From an uncultured Dorea sp. (GTDB taxonomy: Bacteria; Bacillota; Clostridia; Lachnospirales; Lachnospiraceae): a stretch of 34,589 bases of DNA. Shown here one piece after another: positions 1-6,672 of the stretch. Location: the NCBI GenBank assembly GCA_910579335.1, contig CAJTUQ010000014.1:3472-38060 (forward strand), in the 5' to 3' direction. Every line of letters begins with the position of its first letter. The stretch's first letter is position 1. A program made the position numbers and the translations under genes. Under the pieces are notes generated by a model. It saw only the letters and a list, made by a program, of their open reading frames with translations. It was not told where the DNA came from and searched no databases.

Positions 1-549
1 GGCGGACGTATTATTATGAAGATGAATTCCGTGACCGATACGGATTATATCGAAAAAGTGTCGGAAGCTTCGCAGGCGGGAGTAAAGATCGACCTTATCG
101 TGCGCGGAATCTGCTGCGTACTGCCGGGCGTGCCGAAATATACGGACAATCTCAGAGTTATGAGCGTGGTAGGGCGGTACTTGGAGCATCCGAGAATTTT
201 CAGCTTCGGCACAGGGGAAAGCCAGAAAATTTATATCGGCTCTGCGGATATGATGACCCGCAACACAGAGAAGAGAGTAGAGGTGGCGTGTCCGATTCTG
301 GATGCAGATATTAAAAAGCAGATTAACCACTATTTAAAGATTATGCTTAGCGACAACATAAAGGGAAGGGAACTGAAAAGCGACGGGACATACTGCAGAA
401 AAGAGCTTGTTGAGCCCTATATCGATTCCCAGGCGGCTTTTATGGAAGAGGCGCTGAATGCACAGCATAAGAAACCGGTACAGAAGGAAAAGACATTCTT
501 TGACAGATTAAAGGACGTCTTTGGAAGCAGAATAAAGCAGAGGAGTTAG
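1..549 (+). CDS. ppk1: polyphosphate kinase 1, C-terminal part (partial at left edge)
   Basis: The frame is open from base 1, so the gene begins outside the window and only about 182 C-terminal residues are present. PPK1 reversibly transfers the terminal phosphate of ATP to polyphosphate. The visible part is the C-terminal phospholipase-D-like domain: RGICCVLPG, then VVGRYLEHPRIF, whose His corresponds by motif to the second active-site histidine of the family, then YIGSADMMTRN and KRVEVACPI, all in the family's order. The last 40 residues are basic and lysine-rich. The stop lies only 8 bases before the topB start, so the two are probably co-transcribed. Identification is firm; the full length cannot be judged. 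Confidence 0.93.
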   Translation, partial: GGRIIMKMNSVTDTDYIEKVSEASQAGVKIDLIVRGICCVLPGVPKYTDNLRVMSVVGRYLEHPRIFSFGTGESQKIYIGSADMMTRNTEKRVEVACPILDADIKKQINHYLKIMLSDNIKGRELKSDGTYCRKELVEPYIDSQAAFMEEALNAQHKKPVQKEKTFFDRLKDVFGSRIKQRS

Positions 550-557
550 GAGTGTCT

Positions 558-2585
558 ATGGGGAAAGCGTTGTATATTGCTGAAAAACCCAGTGTTGCGC
601 AGGAGTTTGCCAAAGCATTGAAGCTGTCAATGAAAAGAAAGGACGGCTATATGGAGTCGGAGGAGGCGGTCGTCACATGGTGCGTAGGCCATCTTGTGAC
701 CATGAGCTACCCGGAGGAATACAGCCCGTCATTAAAAAGGTGGAGTCTTGAGACTCTGCCTTTTCTGCCGGAGGAATTTAAATACGAAGTAATCCCGGCC
801 GTCGCCAAACAGTTTCAGATCGTGGCAGGGCTGTTAAACCGCAGGGATATCGAGGTGATTTACGTCTGTACCGACTCTGGAAGAGAGGGGGAATACATCT
901 ACCGGCTTGTGGAGCAGCAGGCGGGCGTACAGGGCAAAGAAAGACGGCGGGTTTGGATTGATTCCCAGACGGAGGAGGAGATTTTAAGAGGGATTCGGGA
1001 GGCAAAGGATTTGAGCGAGTATGATGCGCTGTCCGCCGCCGCTTATCTGCGCGCAAAGGAAGACTATCTGATGGGGATTAACTTTTCAAGGCTTCTGACG
1101 CTGAAATACGGCTTTGGTATCTCCAATTACCTGAAGACGAAATATTCTGTGATATCCGTCGGGAGGGTGATGACTTGCGTGCTTGGCATGGTGGTGCGCA
1201 GGGAGCGCGAGATACGGGAATTTGTGGAGACTTCCTTCTACCGTGTAATTGCCGCCGCAGGAGAGGATAACCGGACATTTGAGAGCGAGTGGAGGGCGGT
1301 AAAGGGTTCAAAGTGGTTTGAATCCTTTGATCTGTACAAGGAGAACGGCTTCAAGGAAGAGAAAAAGGCCCAGGAATTAATCGAATATTTAAAGGAGCCC
1401 TCCCCGGTCAAATGCCGCATTGCGGCTATAGAAAAGAAGAAGGAAAAGAAAAATGCGCCGCTGTTATTTAATCTGGCGGAGCTGCAGAATGAATGCTCCA
1501 GACGGTTTAAAATCAGTCCTGACGAGACGCTGCGCATCGTACAGGAGCTGTATGAGAAGAAGCTTGTGACATATCCCAGGACGGATGCAAGAGTGTTATC
1601 TAAGGCAGTGGCAAAGGAAATTCATAAAAATCTAAACGGTTTGATGAAATATGAACCGGCGGTGCCCTATTTGCAGGAAATAGCAGGCTTTGGAAGCCAT
1701 AAGGGACTTGCAAAGACCCGGTACGTCAATGACAAGCAGATTACCGACCATTATGCAGTGATTCCGACAGGACAGGGATTAAGCGCGTTAAAGTCCCTGC
1801 CGGAAATGTCGCGGAAGGTTTACGATGTAATTGTAAGAAGGTTTCTGAGCATTTTTTATCCTCCTGCGGTCTATCAGAAAATCTCCGTCACTGTAACGAT
1901 AAAAGGAGAGTCCTTCTTTTCAAATTTTAAAGTGCTTGCAGAGGAAGGATATTTTAAGGCGGCGAAAATCCCAGGGAAAAAGAGCGGCTCGGACGCGGTG
2001 CGCACAGACGGAGGACAGGAGGAGACAGATGGACAGGACGGGGAGACAGACGGCGGTTTCTTTGAGTATGTTCAAAGCCTTCGCAAAGGGCAGGAGCTTT
2101 TCGTCCGCTCCCTTGAAATGAAGGAGGGTAAGACGTCGCCGCCTAAGCGCTATAATTCGGGGTCTTTGATTCTTGCGATGGAAAATGCCGGGCAGCTTAT
2201 CGAAGATGAAGAACTCCGGGCGCAGATTAAGGGGAGCGGCATCGGGACCAGTGCGACAAGAGGCGAGATTTTAAAAAAGCTTTTCAACAACCACTATTTG
2301 GCATTGAATAAAAAAACACAGATCGTTACGCCCACTCTGCAAGGAGAGATGATATACGACGTGGTCGCTCATTCTATCCGGTCTCTTTTAAACCCGGAGC
2401 TTACCGCAAGCTGGGAAAAGGGTCTTACATATGTTGCAAACGGGGAGATTACTCCGGATGAATATATGGAAAAGCTTGAAAATTTTATTGTAAGCCGCAC
2501 ACAGGGCGTAAAAGAGCTGAACAACCAGTATGCGCTAAAGACGTGCTATGACAAGGCTGCCGGTTTTTATTCGAAAAAACGATAG
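558..2585 (+). CDS. topB: DNA topoisomerase III (type IA)
   Basis: This 675-residue type IA topoisomerase cuts and passes single DNA strands, for example to decatenate replication or recombination intermediates. The N-terminal TOPRIM domain shows AEKPSVAQEFAKAL and CTDSGREGEYIY. The catalytic tyrosine is in LVTYPRTDARVLS, at about residue 339, and GIGTSATRGEIL follows in the C-terminal half of the catalytic core. A GTG lies six bases upstream at 552, but AGGAG at 548-552 is placed correctly for the ATG at 558. A low-complexity Asp/Glu/Gly/Gln stretch (about residues 475-500) interrupts the later core. No cysteine zinc finger is seen at the C-terminus. Such enzymes also occur on conjugative elements, but no mobility gene is nearby. 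Confidence 0.95.
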   Translation: MGKALYIAEKPSVAQEFAKALKLSMKRKDGYMESEEAVVTWCVGHLVTMSYPEEYSPSLKRWSLETLPFLPEEFKYEVIPAVAKQFQIVAGLLNRRDIEVIYVCTDSGREGEYIYRLVEQQAGVQGKERRRVWIDSQTEEEILRGIREAKDLSEYDALSAAAYLRAKEDYLMGINFSRLLTLKYGFGISNYLKTKYSVISVGRVMTCVLGMVVRREREIREFVETSFYRVIAAAGEDNRTFESEWRAVKGSKWFESFDLYKENGFKEEKKAQELIEYLKEPSPVKCRIAAIEKKKEKKNAPLLFNLAELQNECSRRFKISPDETLRIVQELYEKKLVTYPRTDARVLSKAVAKEIHKNLNGLMKYEPAVPYLQEIAGFGSHKGLAKTRYVNDKQITDHYAVIPTGQGLSALKSLPEMSRKVYDVIVRRFLSIFYPPAVYQKISVTVTIKGESFFSNFKVLAEEGYFKAAKIPGKKSGSDAVRTDGGQEETDGQDGETDGGFFEYVQSLRKGQELFVRSLEMKEGKTSPPKRYNSGSLILAMENAGQLIEDEELRAQIKGSGIGTSATRGEILKKLFNNHYLALNKKTQIVTPTLQGEMIYDVVAHSIRSLLNPELTASWEKGLTYVANGEITPDEYMEKLENFIVSRTQGVKELNNQYALKTCYDKAAGFYSKKR

Positions 2586-2604
2586 GCTTTGTGAATCCCG
2601 GATT

Positions 2605-2633
2605 TTGACTTTGGGAGGGAAAAGTGGTATGAT
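2605..2633 (+). promoter_or_regulatory. sigma-A type promoter for the acyltransferase-dehydrogenase-mgsA genes
   Basis: TTGACT at 2605-2610 and TATGAT at 2628-2633 are separated by exactly 17 bases. Transcription would begin near 2640. This rules against an upstream in-frame ATG at 2629, which overlaps the -10 box although it has a good Shine-Dalgarno-like sequence before it, and supports the ATG at 2671. Confidence 0.7.
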
Positions 2634-2670
2634 ACTGGAGATAAAAAGCAAAAACAGGGAGATTGGTACG

Positions 2671-3336
2671 ATGAAGGGATTAACTGTAAAAGAACTATAT
2701 ACGCTGGATGAGACGATTGCGAAGGATATTTTTGAGGGGGTTACATACCCTTGGGAGGTGCTGCCGAAAATCGGCGCGTTTATTCTGGAACTGGGAAAGA
2801 CGCTTTCCGAGGAGGAATATGAAAAGGCAGGCGAGGACGTATGGATTGCCAGATCCGCCGAAGTGTTCGCGTCTGCTTATATTCACGGGCCGGCGATTAT
2901 CGGAAAGGACGCCCAGGTACGCCAGTGCGCATTTATACGCGGCAACGCCATCGTGGGGGAAGGGGCCGTCGTAGGTAATTCTACCGAGCTTAAAAACGTG
3001 ATTCTGTTTAATAAAGTTCAAGTCCCCCATTATAATTATGTGGGAGATTCCATTCTTGGATATAAGTCGCATATGGGCGCCGGCTCCATTACTTCCAACG
3101 TAAAGTCGGATAAAAAGCTCGTAGTGGTAAAGACGCCGGAGGGCGGCATCGAGACAGGGATGAAAAAGTTCGGCGCCATGCTGGGAGACGAGGTAGAGGT
3201 AGGCTGCGGAACCGTGTTGAATCCGGGCAGTGTTGTGGGGAGCCATACAAATATTTATCCTCTCTCGTCCGTGAGAGGCTTTATACCGTCGGGAAGCATT
3301 TATAAGAGGCAGGGAGAGGTCGTAGAGAAATATTAG
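2671..3336 (+). CDS. left-handed beta-helix (hexapeptide repeat) acyltransferase-like protein
   Basis: This 221-residue protein consists of a short helical N-terminal region (residues 1-60) and a left-handed beta-helix of hexapeptide repeats (from about residue 65). The stretch NYVGDSILGYKSHMGAGS resembles the C-terminal acetyltransferase domain of GlmU and related sugar-nucleotide enzymes. The nucleotidyltransferase domain of a full GlmU (about 450 residues) is absent, so it is probably a stand-alone acyltransferase or sugar-nucleotide-related protein; the substrate cannot be read. The start at 2671 is chosen from the promoter at 2605-2633 and GGGAG at 2657-2661. It is followed 58 bases later by the dehydrogenase gene. 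Confidence 0.75.
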   Translation: MKGLTVKELYTLDETIAKDIFEGVTYPWEVLPKIGAFILELGKTLSEEEYEKAGEDVWIARSAEVFASAYIHGPAIIGKDAQVRQCAFIRGNAIVGEGAVVGNSTELKNVILFNKVQVPHYNYVGDSILGYKSHMGAGSITSNVKSDKKLVVVKTPEGGIETGMKKFGAMLGDEVEVGCGTVLNPGSVVGSHTNIYPLSSVRGFIPSGSIYKRQGEVVEKY

Positions 3337-3394
3337 GATAGACTTTGTCAGAGCGCCGTCTGACGGGAGCGGATACGGAAAGGGGGAAACGGTG

Positions 3395-4282
3395 ATGGAC
3401 AGGATTGGATTTATCGGCGTAGGAATCATGGGAAAGTCTATGGTACGCAATTTGATGAAGGCGGGATATGAGCTGCATATCTTTGCGCGCACAAAGGCAA
3501 AGGTGGAGGATGTTATCTCAGAAGGCGCCGTATACCATGATTCGATCGGGGATTGTGTGAAGGACTGTGGCACGGTCATTACGATTGTAGGATTTCCGAA
3601 AGATGTGGAGGAGGTATATTTCGACAGCGGAAATATACTGGACAGTGCGAAGGAGGGAGCGTATCTCATTGACATGACAACTACGAGCCCGATGCTGGCC
3701 GAAAAACTATACAAGGCCGGTCTTGAGAGAGGATTTCATGTACTGGACGCTCCGGTGACGGGCGGAGACGTGGGAGCAAAAGCCGGAACCTTATCGATTC
3801 TTGCAGGAGGCGAGAAAGAGGATTTCGAAAGCTGCCGGCCTGTGTTTGAGGCAATGGGAGAGAATATTAATTATCAGGGAAAGGCCGGATGCGGGCAGCA
3901 CGCCAAACTTGCCAATCAGATTATGATAGCAGGGACGCTGTCCGGCGTATGCGAGGCGCTGGCGTATGCGAAGGCCAAGGGATTGGAGCTTGAGACGGTC
4001 GTAAAGTCCGTGGCTTTTGGGGCGGCAGGCAGCAGGCAGCTGGATTTGTTCGGACCGAAAATCATAGCAGAAGATTATGCGCCGGGCTTCTTTATGAAGC
4101 ATTTTATCAAGGACATGACGCTGGCGCTTACAGAGGCGAACAGGAGCGGGCTGTGCCTGGACGTGCTGAGCCAGACTCTCGCCAATTATGAGGAACTGCA
4201 GGCGGAGGGTTTTGGAGAGCTGGGAACGCAGGCGCTGATAAAGTACTATGATATGGAAGGGAGTTTCAGTGATGATGAATGA
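3395..4282 (+). CDS. NAD(P)-dependent 3-hydroxyisobutyrate / tartronate-semialdehyde reductase family protein
   Basis: This 295-residue beta-hydroxyacid dehydrogenase has an N-terminal Rossmann domain starting with GFIGVGIMGKSM, the substrate-binding motif DAPVTGGDVGAKAGTL, and the catalytic lysine in GCGQHAKLANQIM. The KLANQ form is that of the GarR/GlxR tartronate semialdehyde reductases. The family reduces small semialdehydes or 2-oxo acids, or oxidises the corresponding hydroxyacids; the exact substrate is not set by the sequence. AGGGGG at 3381-3386 precedes the chosen ATG by 8 bases; a GTG just upstream at 3392 is less likely. Its stop overlaps the start of methylglyoxal synthase, implying translational coupling. 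Confidence 0.85.
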   Translation: MDRIGFIGVGIMGKSMVRNLMKAGYELHIFARTKAKVEDVISEGAVYHDSIGDCVKDCGTVITIVGFPKDVEEVYFDSGNILDSAKEGAYLIDMTTTSPMLAEKLYKAGLERGFHVLDAPVTGGDVGAKAGTLSILAGGEKEDFESCRPVFEAMGENINYQGKAGCGQHAKLANQIMIAGTLSGVCEALAYAKAKGLELETVVKSVAFGAAGSRQLDLFGPKIIAEDYAPGFFMKHFIKDMTLALTEANRSGLCLDVLSQTLANYEELQAEGFGELGTQALIKYYDMEGSFSDDE

Positions 4283-4748
4283 TGATTTTGTTACATTAGA
4301 GATTGGCAAGACAAAACATATTGCGCTGGTTGCCCATGACGGGAAGAAAAAAGCGCTGGTAGAGTGGTGTGATAAGAATAAGGAGATTTTGAAGGGGCAT
4401 TTCCTGTGTGGAACCGGGACGACGGCGCGCTTGATTGCAGAGAAGACAGGGCTTCCGGTGAAAGGCTACAACAGCGGTCCTCTCGGTGGAGACCAGCAGA
4501 TTGGGGCGAAAATCGTGGAAGGGCAGATAGACTTTATGGTATTTCTGTGGGATCCGCTTGAGGCGCAGCCCCATGACCCGGATGTGAAGGCTCTGTTGCG
4601 TATTGCGGTCGTGTATGATATCCCGGTCGCAAATAATCTTGCAACAGCGGATTTCATGCTCCAATCCAAGTACATGGACGACACTTATGACCGGAAGGTG
4701 GAGAATTTTAATAAGACGGTAATGGATCGGGTAAATCAGATGAAATAA
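4272..4748 (+). CDS. mgsA: methylglyoxal synthase
   Basis: This 158-residue enzyme converts dihydroxyacetone phosphate to methylglyoxal and phosphate, a bypass of lower glycolysis used under phosphate limitation or sugar-phosphate stress. Family motifs are complete: ALVAHDGKKK, FLCGTGTTARLI for phosphate binding, GPLGGDQQIGAKI containing Asp74 (E. coli catalytic Asp71), and WDPLEAQPHDPDVKALL with His101 and Asp104 (E. coli His98 and Asp101). The length matches the family (about 150). The ATG at 4272 overlaps the end of the dehydrogenase gene by 11 bases, with GGAAGGGAG at 4255-4263 inside that gene as ribosome binding site. A terminator follows. Confidence 0.95.
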   Translation: MMNDDFVTLEIGKTKHIALVAHDGKKKALVEWCDKNKEILKGHFLCGTGTTARLIAEKTGLPVKGYNSGPLGGDQQIGAKIVEGQIDFMVFLWDPLEAQPHDPDVKALLRIAVVYDIPVANNLATADFMLQSKYMDDTYDRKVENFNKTVMDRVNQMK

Positions 4749-4763
4749 AAAAGAGCAATGTGT

Positions 4764-4813
4764 AAGAAGCAGCGCGAACGTGAGAGAGCACGGCCGCACT
4801 GCTTCTTTGTTTT
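4764..4813 (+). terminator. Rho-independent terminator after mgsA
   Basis: AAGAAGCAG at 4764-4772 pairs perfectly with CTGCTTCTT at 4799-4807. Three more pairs form inside after one mismatch. The T-rich run TTTGTTTT follows. Confidence 0.75.
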
Positions 4814-4836
4814 GGTGAGTTTTTTATCGGAAACAG

Positions 4837-4865
4837 TTGACAGAGATCGTTGTCTGTGGTATGAT
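4837..4865 (+). promoter_or_regulatory. sigma-A promoter of the sodium symporter gene
   Basis: A consensus TTGACA at 4837-4842 and TATGAT at 4860-4865 are separated by 17 bases. A small inverted repeat (ACAGA/TCTGT) lies in the spacer. Transcription would start near 4872, just before the palindromic element at 4882-4906. Confidence 0.8.
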
Positions 4866-4881
4866 TTCAAAGTGCTTTATT

Positions 4882-4906
4882 GCTTTAAAGCGTAACGCTT
4901 TAAAGC
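4882..4906. promoter_or_regulatory. operator-like double palindrome in the symporter leader
   Basis: GCTTTAAAGCG and CGCTTTAAAGC form a perfect 11-bp inverted repeat around a TAA spacer. Each arm contains GCTTTAAAGC, which is itself a perfect 10-bp palindrome, so the site is also a tandem repeat of one palindrome. It lies about 10-35 bases downstream of the predicted transcription start and before the ribosome binding site, a position suited to repressor binding. As RNA it could instead form a short hairpin. No regulator gene adjoins it. Confidence 0.6.
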
Positions 4907-4948
4907 GAAATGATATCAGAGAATTTAAGGAAAGAAGAGGGTACTTTT

Positions 4949-6475
4949 ATGGCAGTTAAATTGTTTTTACTTATTATCTTCTTTGCGGTGATGGTTTCAG
5001 TAGGGCTCTACAGCAGAAAACATGCCGCCAGCGTAGACGGGTTCGTACTGGGCGGACGTTCGGTAGGGCCGTGGCTTACGGCGTTTGCGTACGGGACCTC
5101 CTATTTTTCAGCGGTCGTCTTTGTAGGATATGCGGGGCAGTTTGGATGGAAATACGGCATGTCGTCTACATGGATCGGGCTGGGAAACGCTGTAATCGGA
5201 AGCCTTCTCGCATGGGTCGTCCTGGGAAGACGTACGAAGGTTATGACCCAGAAGCTTAATTCTAAGACGATGCCTGACTTTTTTGGGGAGAGATATGAGA
5301 GCAAGGCATTAAAAATAGCGGCGTCCGTTATTGTATTTGTGTTTCTTATCCCTTATACGGCATCCGTATATAATGGCCTGTCAAGGCTTTTCGGCATGGC
5401 GTTTCATATTCCGTATACATATTGCGTCATCGGCATGGCCGCATTTACCGGCATATATGTTATCCTGGGCGGCTACATGGCTACGGCAATCAACGATTTT
5501 ATACAAGGAATTATCATGCTTATCGGTATCTGCGCGGTGATAGGGGCGGTTCTTTCCGGACAGGGCGGTCTTATAGAGGCAATCCGGCAAATGGCAAAGA
5601 TGCCAAGCGACGTTCCGGTTACGATGGGACAGCCGGGGGCGTTTACTTCATTTTTAGGGCCGGATCCGTTAAATCTGCTTGGCGTTGTCATACTGACTTC
5701 CCTCGGTACGTGGGGGCTTCCTCAGATGGTTGGGAAATTCTATGCGATTAAAGATGAGAAATCTATAAATACAGGGACGGTCATCTCCACTATATTTGCA
5801 GTAATCATCTCCGGAGGATGCTATTTTCTCGGCGGTTTCGGAAGGCTGTTTGACAATGCGGCGCTTTATGACGAGACGGGAGCGGTGATTTTCGACGGAA
5901 TCGTTCCGTTTATGCTTTCCACCCTGCCGGATATCCTGATTGGAGTCGTAGTAGTGCTTGTACTGTCGGCGTCCATGTCTACGCTGGCATCCCTGGTACT
6001 GACGTCAAGCTCTACATTGACGTTAGACCTTTTAAAGGACAATGTGATGAAGGACATGGATGAGAAGAAACAGGTGCGGACGATGCAGGTACTGGTTGTA
6101 TTTTTTATTGTGCTGTCCGTATTAATCGCTCTTGATCCGCCTACCTTTATCGCGCAGCTGATGGGTATTTCATGGGGAGCCCTTGCCGGTGCGTTCCTGG
6201 CGCCCTTTATGTACGGGCTGTACTGGAAAGGCGTTACAAGAGCGGCTGTGTGGGCCAGCTTTGCCGCAGGCGTCGGTATTACCGTTTCTAATATGTACTT
6301 TCACTATATTGCATCGCCCATCAATGCAGGCGCGGCTGCTATGATAGCAGGGCTTGTTATCGTCCCGGCAGTGAGCGTTGTGACGCCGAAGCTTCAGAAG
6401 GAAAAGATGGATGAGCTCTTTACGTGCTACGAAGAAAAGGTTGTGATTTCTAAAAAACGCTCATTAGAAGAATAA
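4949..6475 (+). CDS. sodium:solute symporter (SSS family)
   Basis: This 508-residue integral membrane protein has about 13 hydrophobic segments and the family's typical opening: a first helix (about residues 3-22), then DGFVLGGRSVGPWLTAFAYG. The middle carries GVVVVLVLSASMSTLASLVL, corresponding to the conserved segment containing Na+-site residues. The family imports small organic solutes (amino acids, vitamins, carboxylates, sugars) with Na+; the substrate is not readable. The ATG at 4949 is preceded by AAGAGGG at 4934-4940, whereas an ATG at 4910 has no ribosome binding site and follows the operator directly. The gene is monocistronic, bounded by its own promoter and terminator. Its 5' leader carries the palindromic element at 4882-4906. 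Confidence 0.9.
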   Translation: MAVKLFLLIIFFAVMVSVGLYSRKHAASVDGFVLGGRSVGPWLTAFAYGTSYFSAVVFVGYAGQFGWKYGMSSTWIGLGNAVIGSLLAWVVLGRRTKVMTQKLNSKTMPDFFGERYESKALKIAASVIVFVFLIPYTASVYNGLSRLFGMAFHIPYTYCVIGMAAFTGIYVILGGYMATAINDFIQGIIMLIGICAVIGAVLSGQGGLIEAIRQMAKMPSDVPVTMGQPGAFTSFLGPDPLNLLGVVILTSLGTWGLPQMVGKFYAIKDEKSINTGTVISTIFAVIISGGCYFLGGFGRLFDNAALYDETGAVIFDGIVPFMLSTLPDILIGVVVVLVLSASMSTLASLVLTSSSTLTLDLLKDNVMKDMDEKKQVRTMQVLVVFFIVLSVLIALDPPTFIAQLMGISWGALAGAFLAPFMYGLYWKGVTRAAVWASFAAGVGITVSNMYFHYIASPINAGAAAMIAGLVIVPAVSVVTPKLQKEKMDELFTCYEEKVVISKKRSLEE

Positions 6476-6493
6476 TATTGAACAAAATACATC

Positions 6494-6527
6494 AAGGGAA
6501 GTGATTAAAATTATCACTTCCCTTTTT
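6494..6527 (+). terminator. Rho-independent terminator after the symporter gene
   Basis: AAGGGAAGTGAT at 6494-6505 pairs perfectly with ATCACTTCCCTT at 6513-6524 around a 7-base A/T loop, followed by a T run. It separates the symporter from the leuA-like gene, for which no convincing promoter was found in 6528-6672. Confidence 0.85.
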
Positions 6528-6672
6528 AATATTTCTATGTTAGGATAGGGGAGGATTAAAAATAGACAATAAAGTTGATGAATCTTAATTTCACAGAGGG
6601 GCGGAAAAGTTTCGTCTGTCTGAGAAAATGAAGTCTGCGGCTGTATGAATATGAGATGGAGGAGATGGATAT

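Noticed and set aside
2629..2670. Upstream ATG at 2629 as start of the beta-helix protein (good GGGAGGG before it)
   Set aside because: The sequence is better explained as a TTGACT-17-TATGAT promoter whose -10 box overlaps this ATG, so it would not be transcribed.
3347..3364. GTCAGA/TCTGAC hairpin between the beta-helix and dehydrogenase genes as a terminator
   Set aside because: The stem is only 6 bp and is followed by G/A-rich sequence rather than a T run.
2695..3714. Long minus-strand open frame (339 codons) opposite the beta-helix and dehydrogenase genes
   Set aside because: It lies across two recognisable plus-strand genes, has no family motif and reads as a complement shadow of their codon pattern.
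6578..6631. Possible 17-residue leader peptide before the LeuA-AraC gene, as in leucine attenuation
   Set aside because: It has no ribosome binding site, only two leucine codons, and no terminator/antiterminator pair or T-box landmarks follow.
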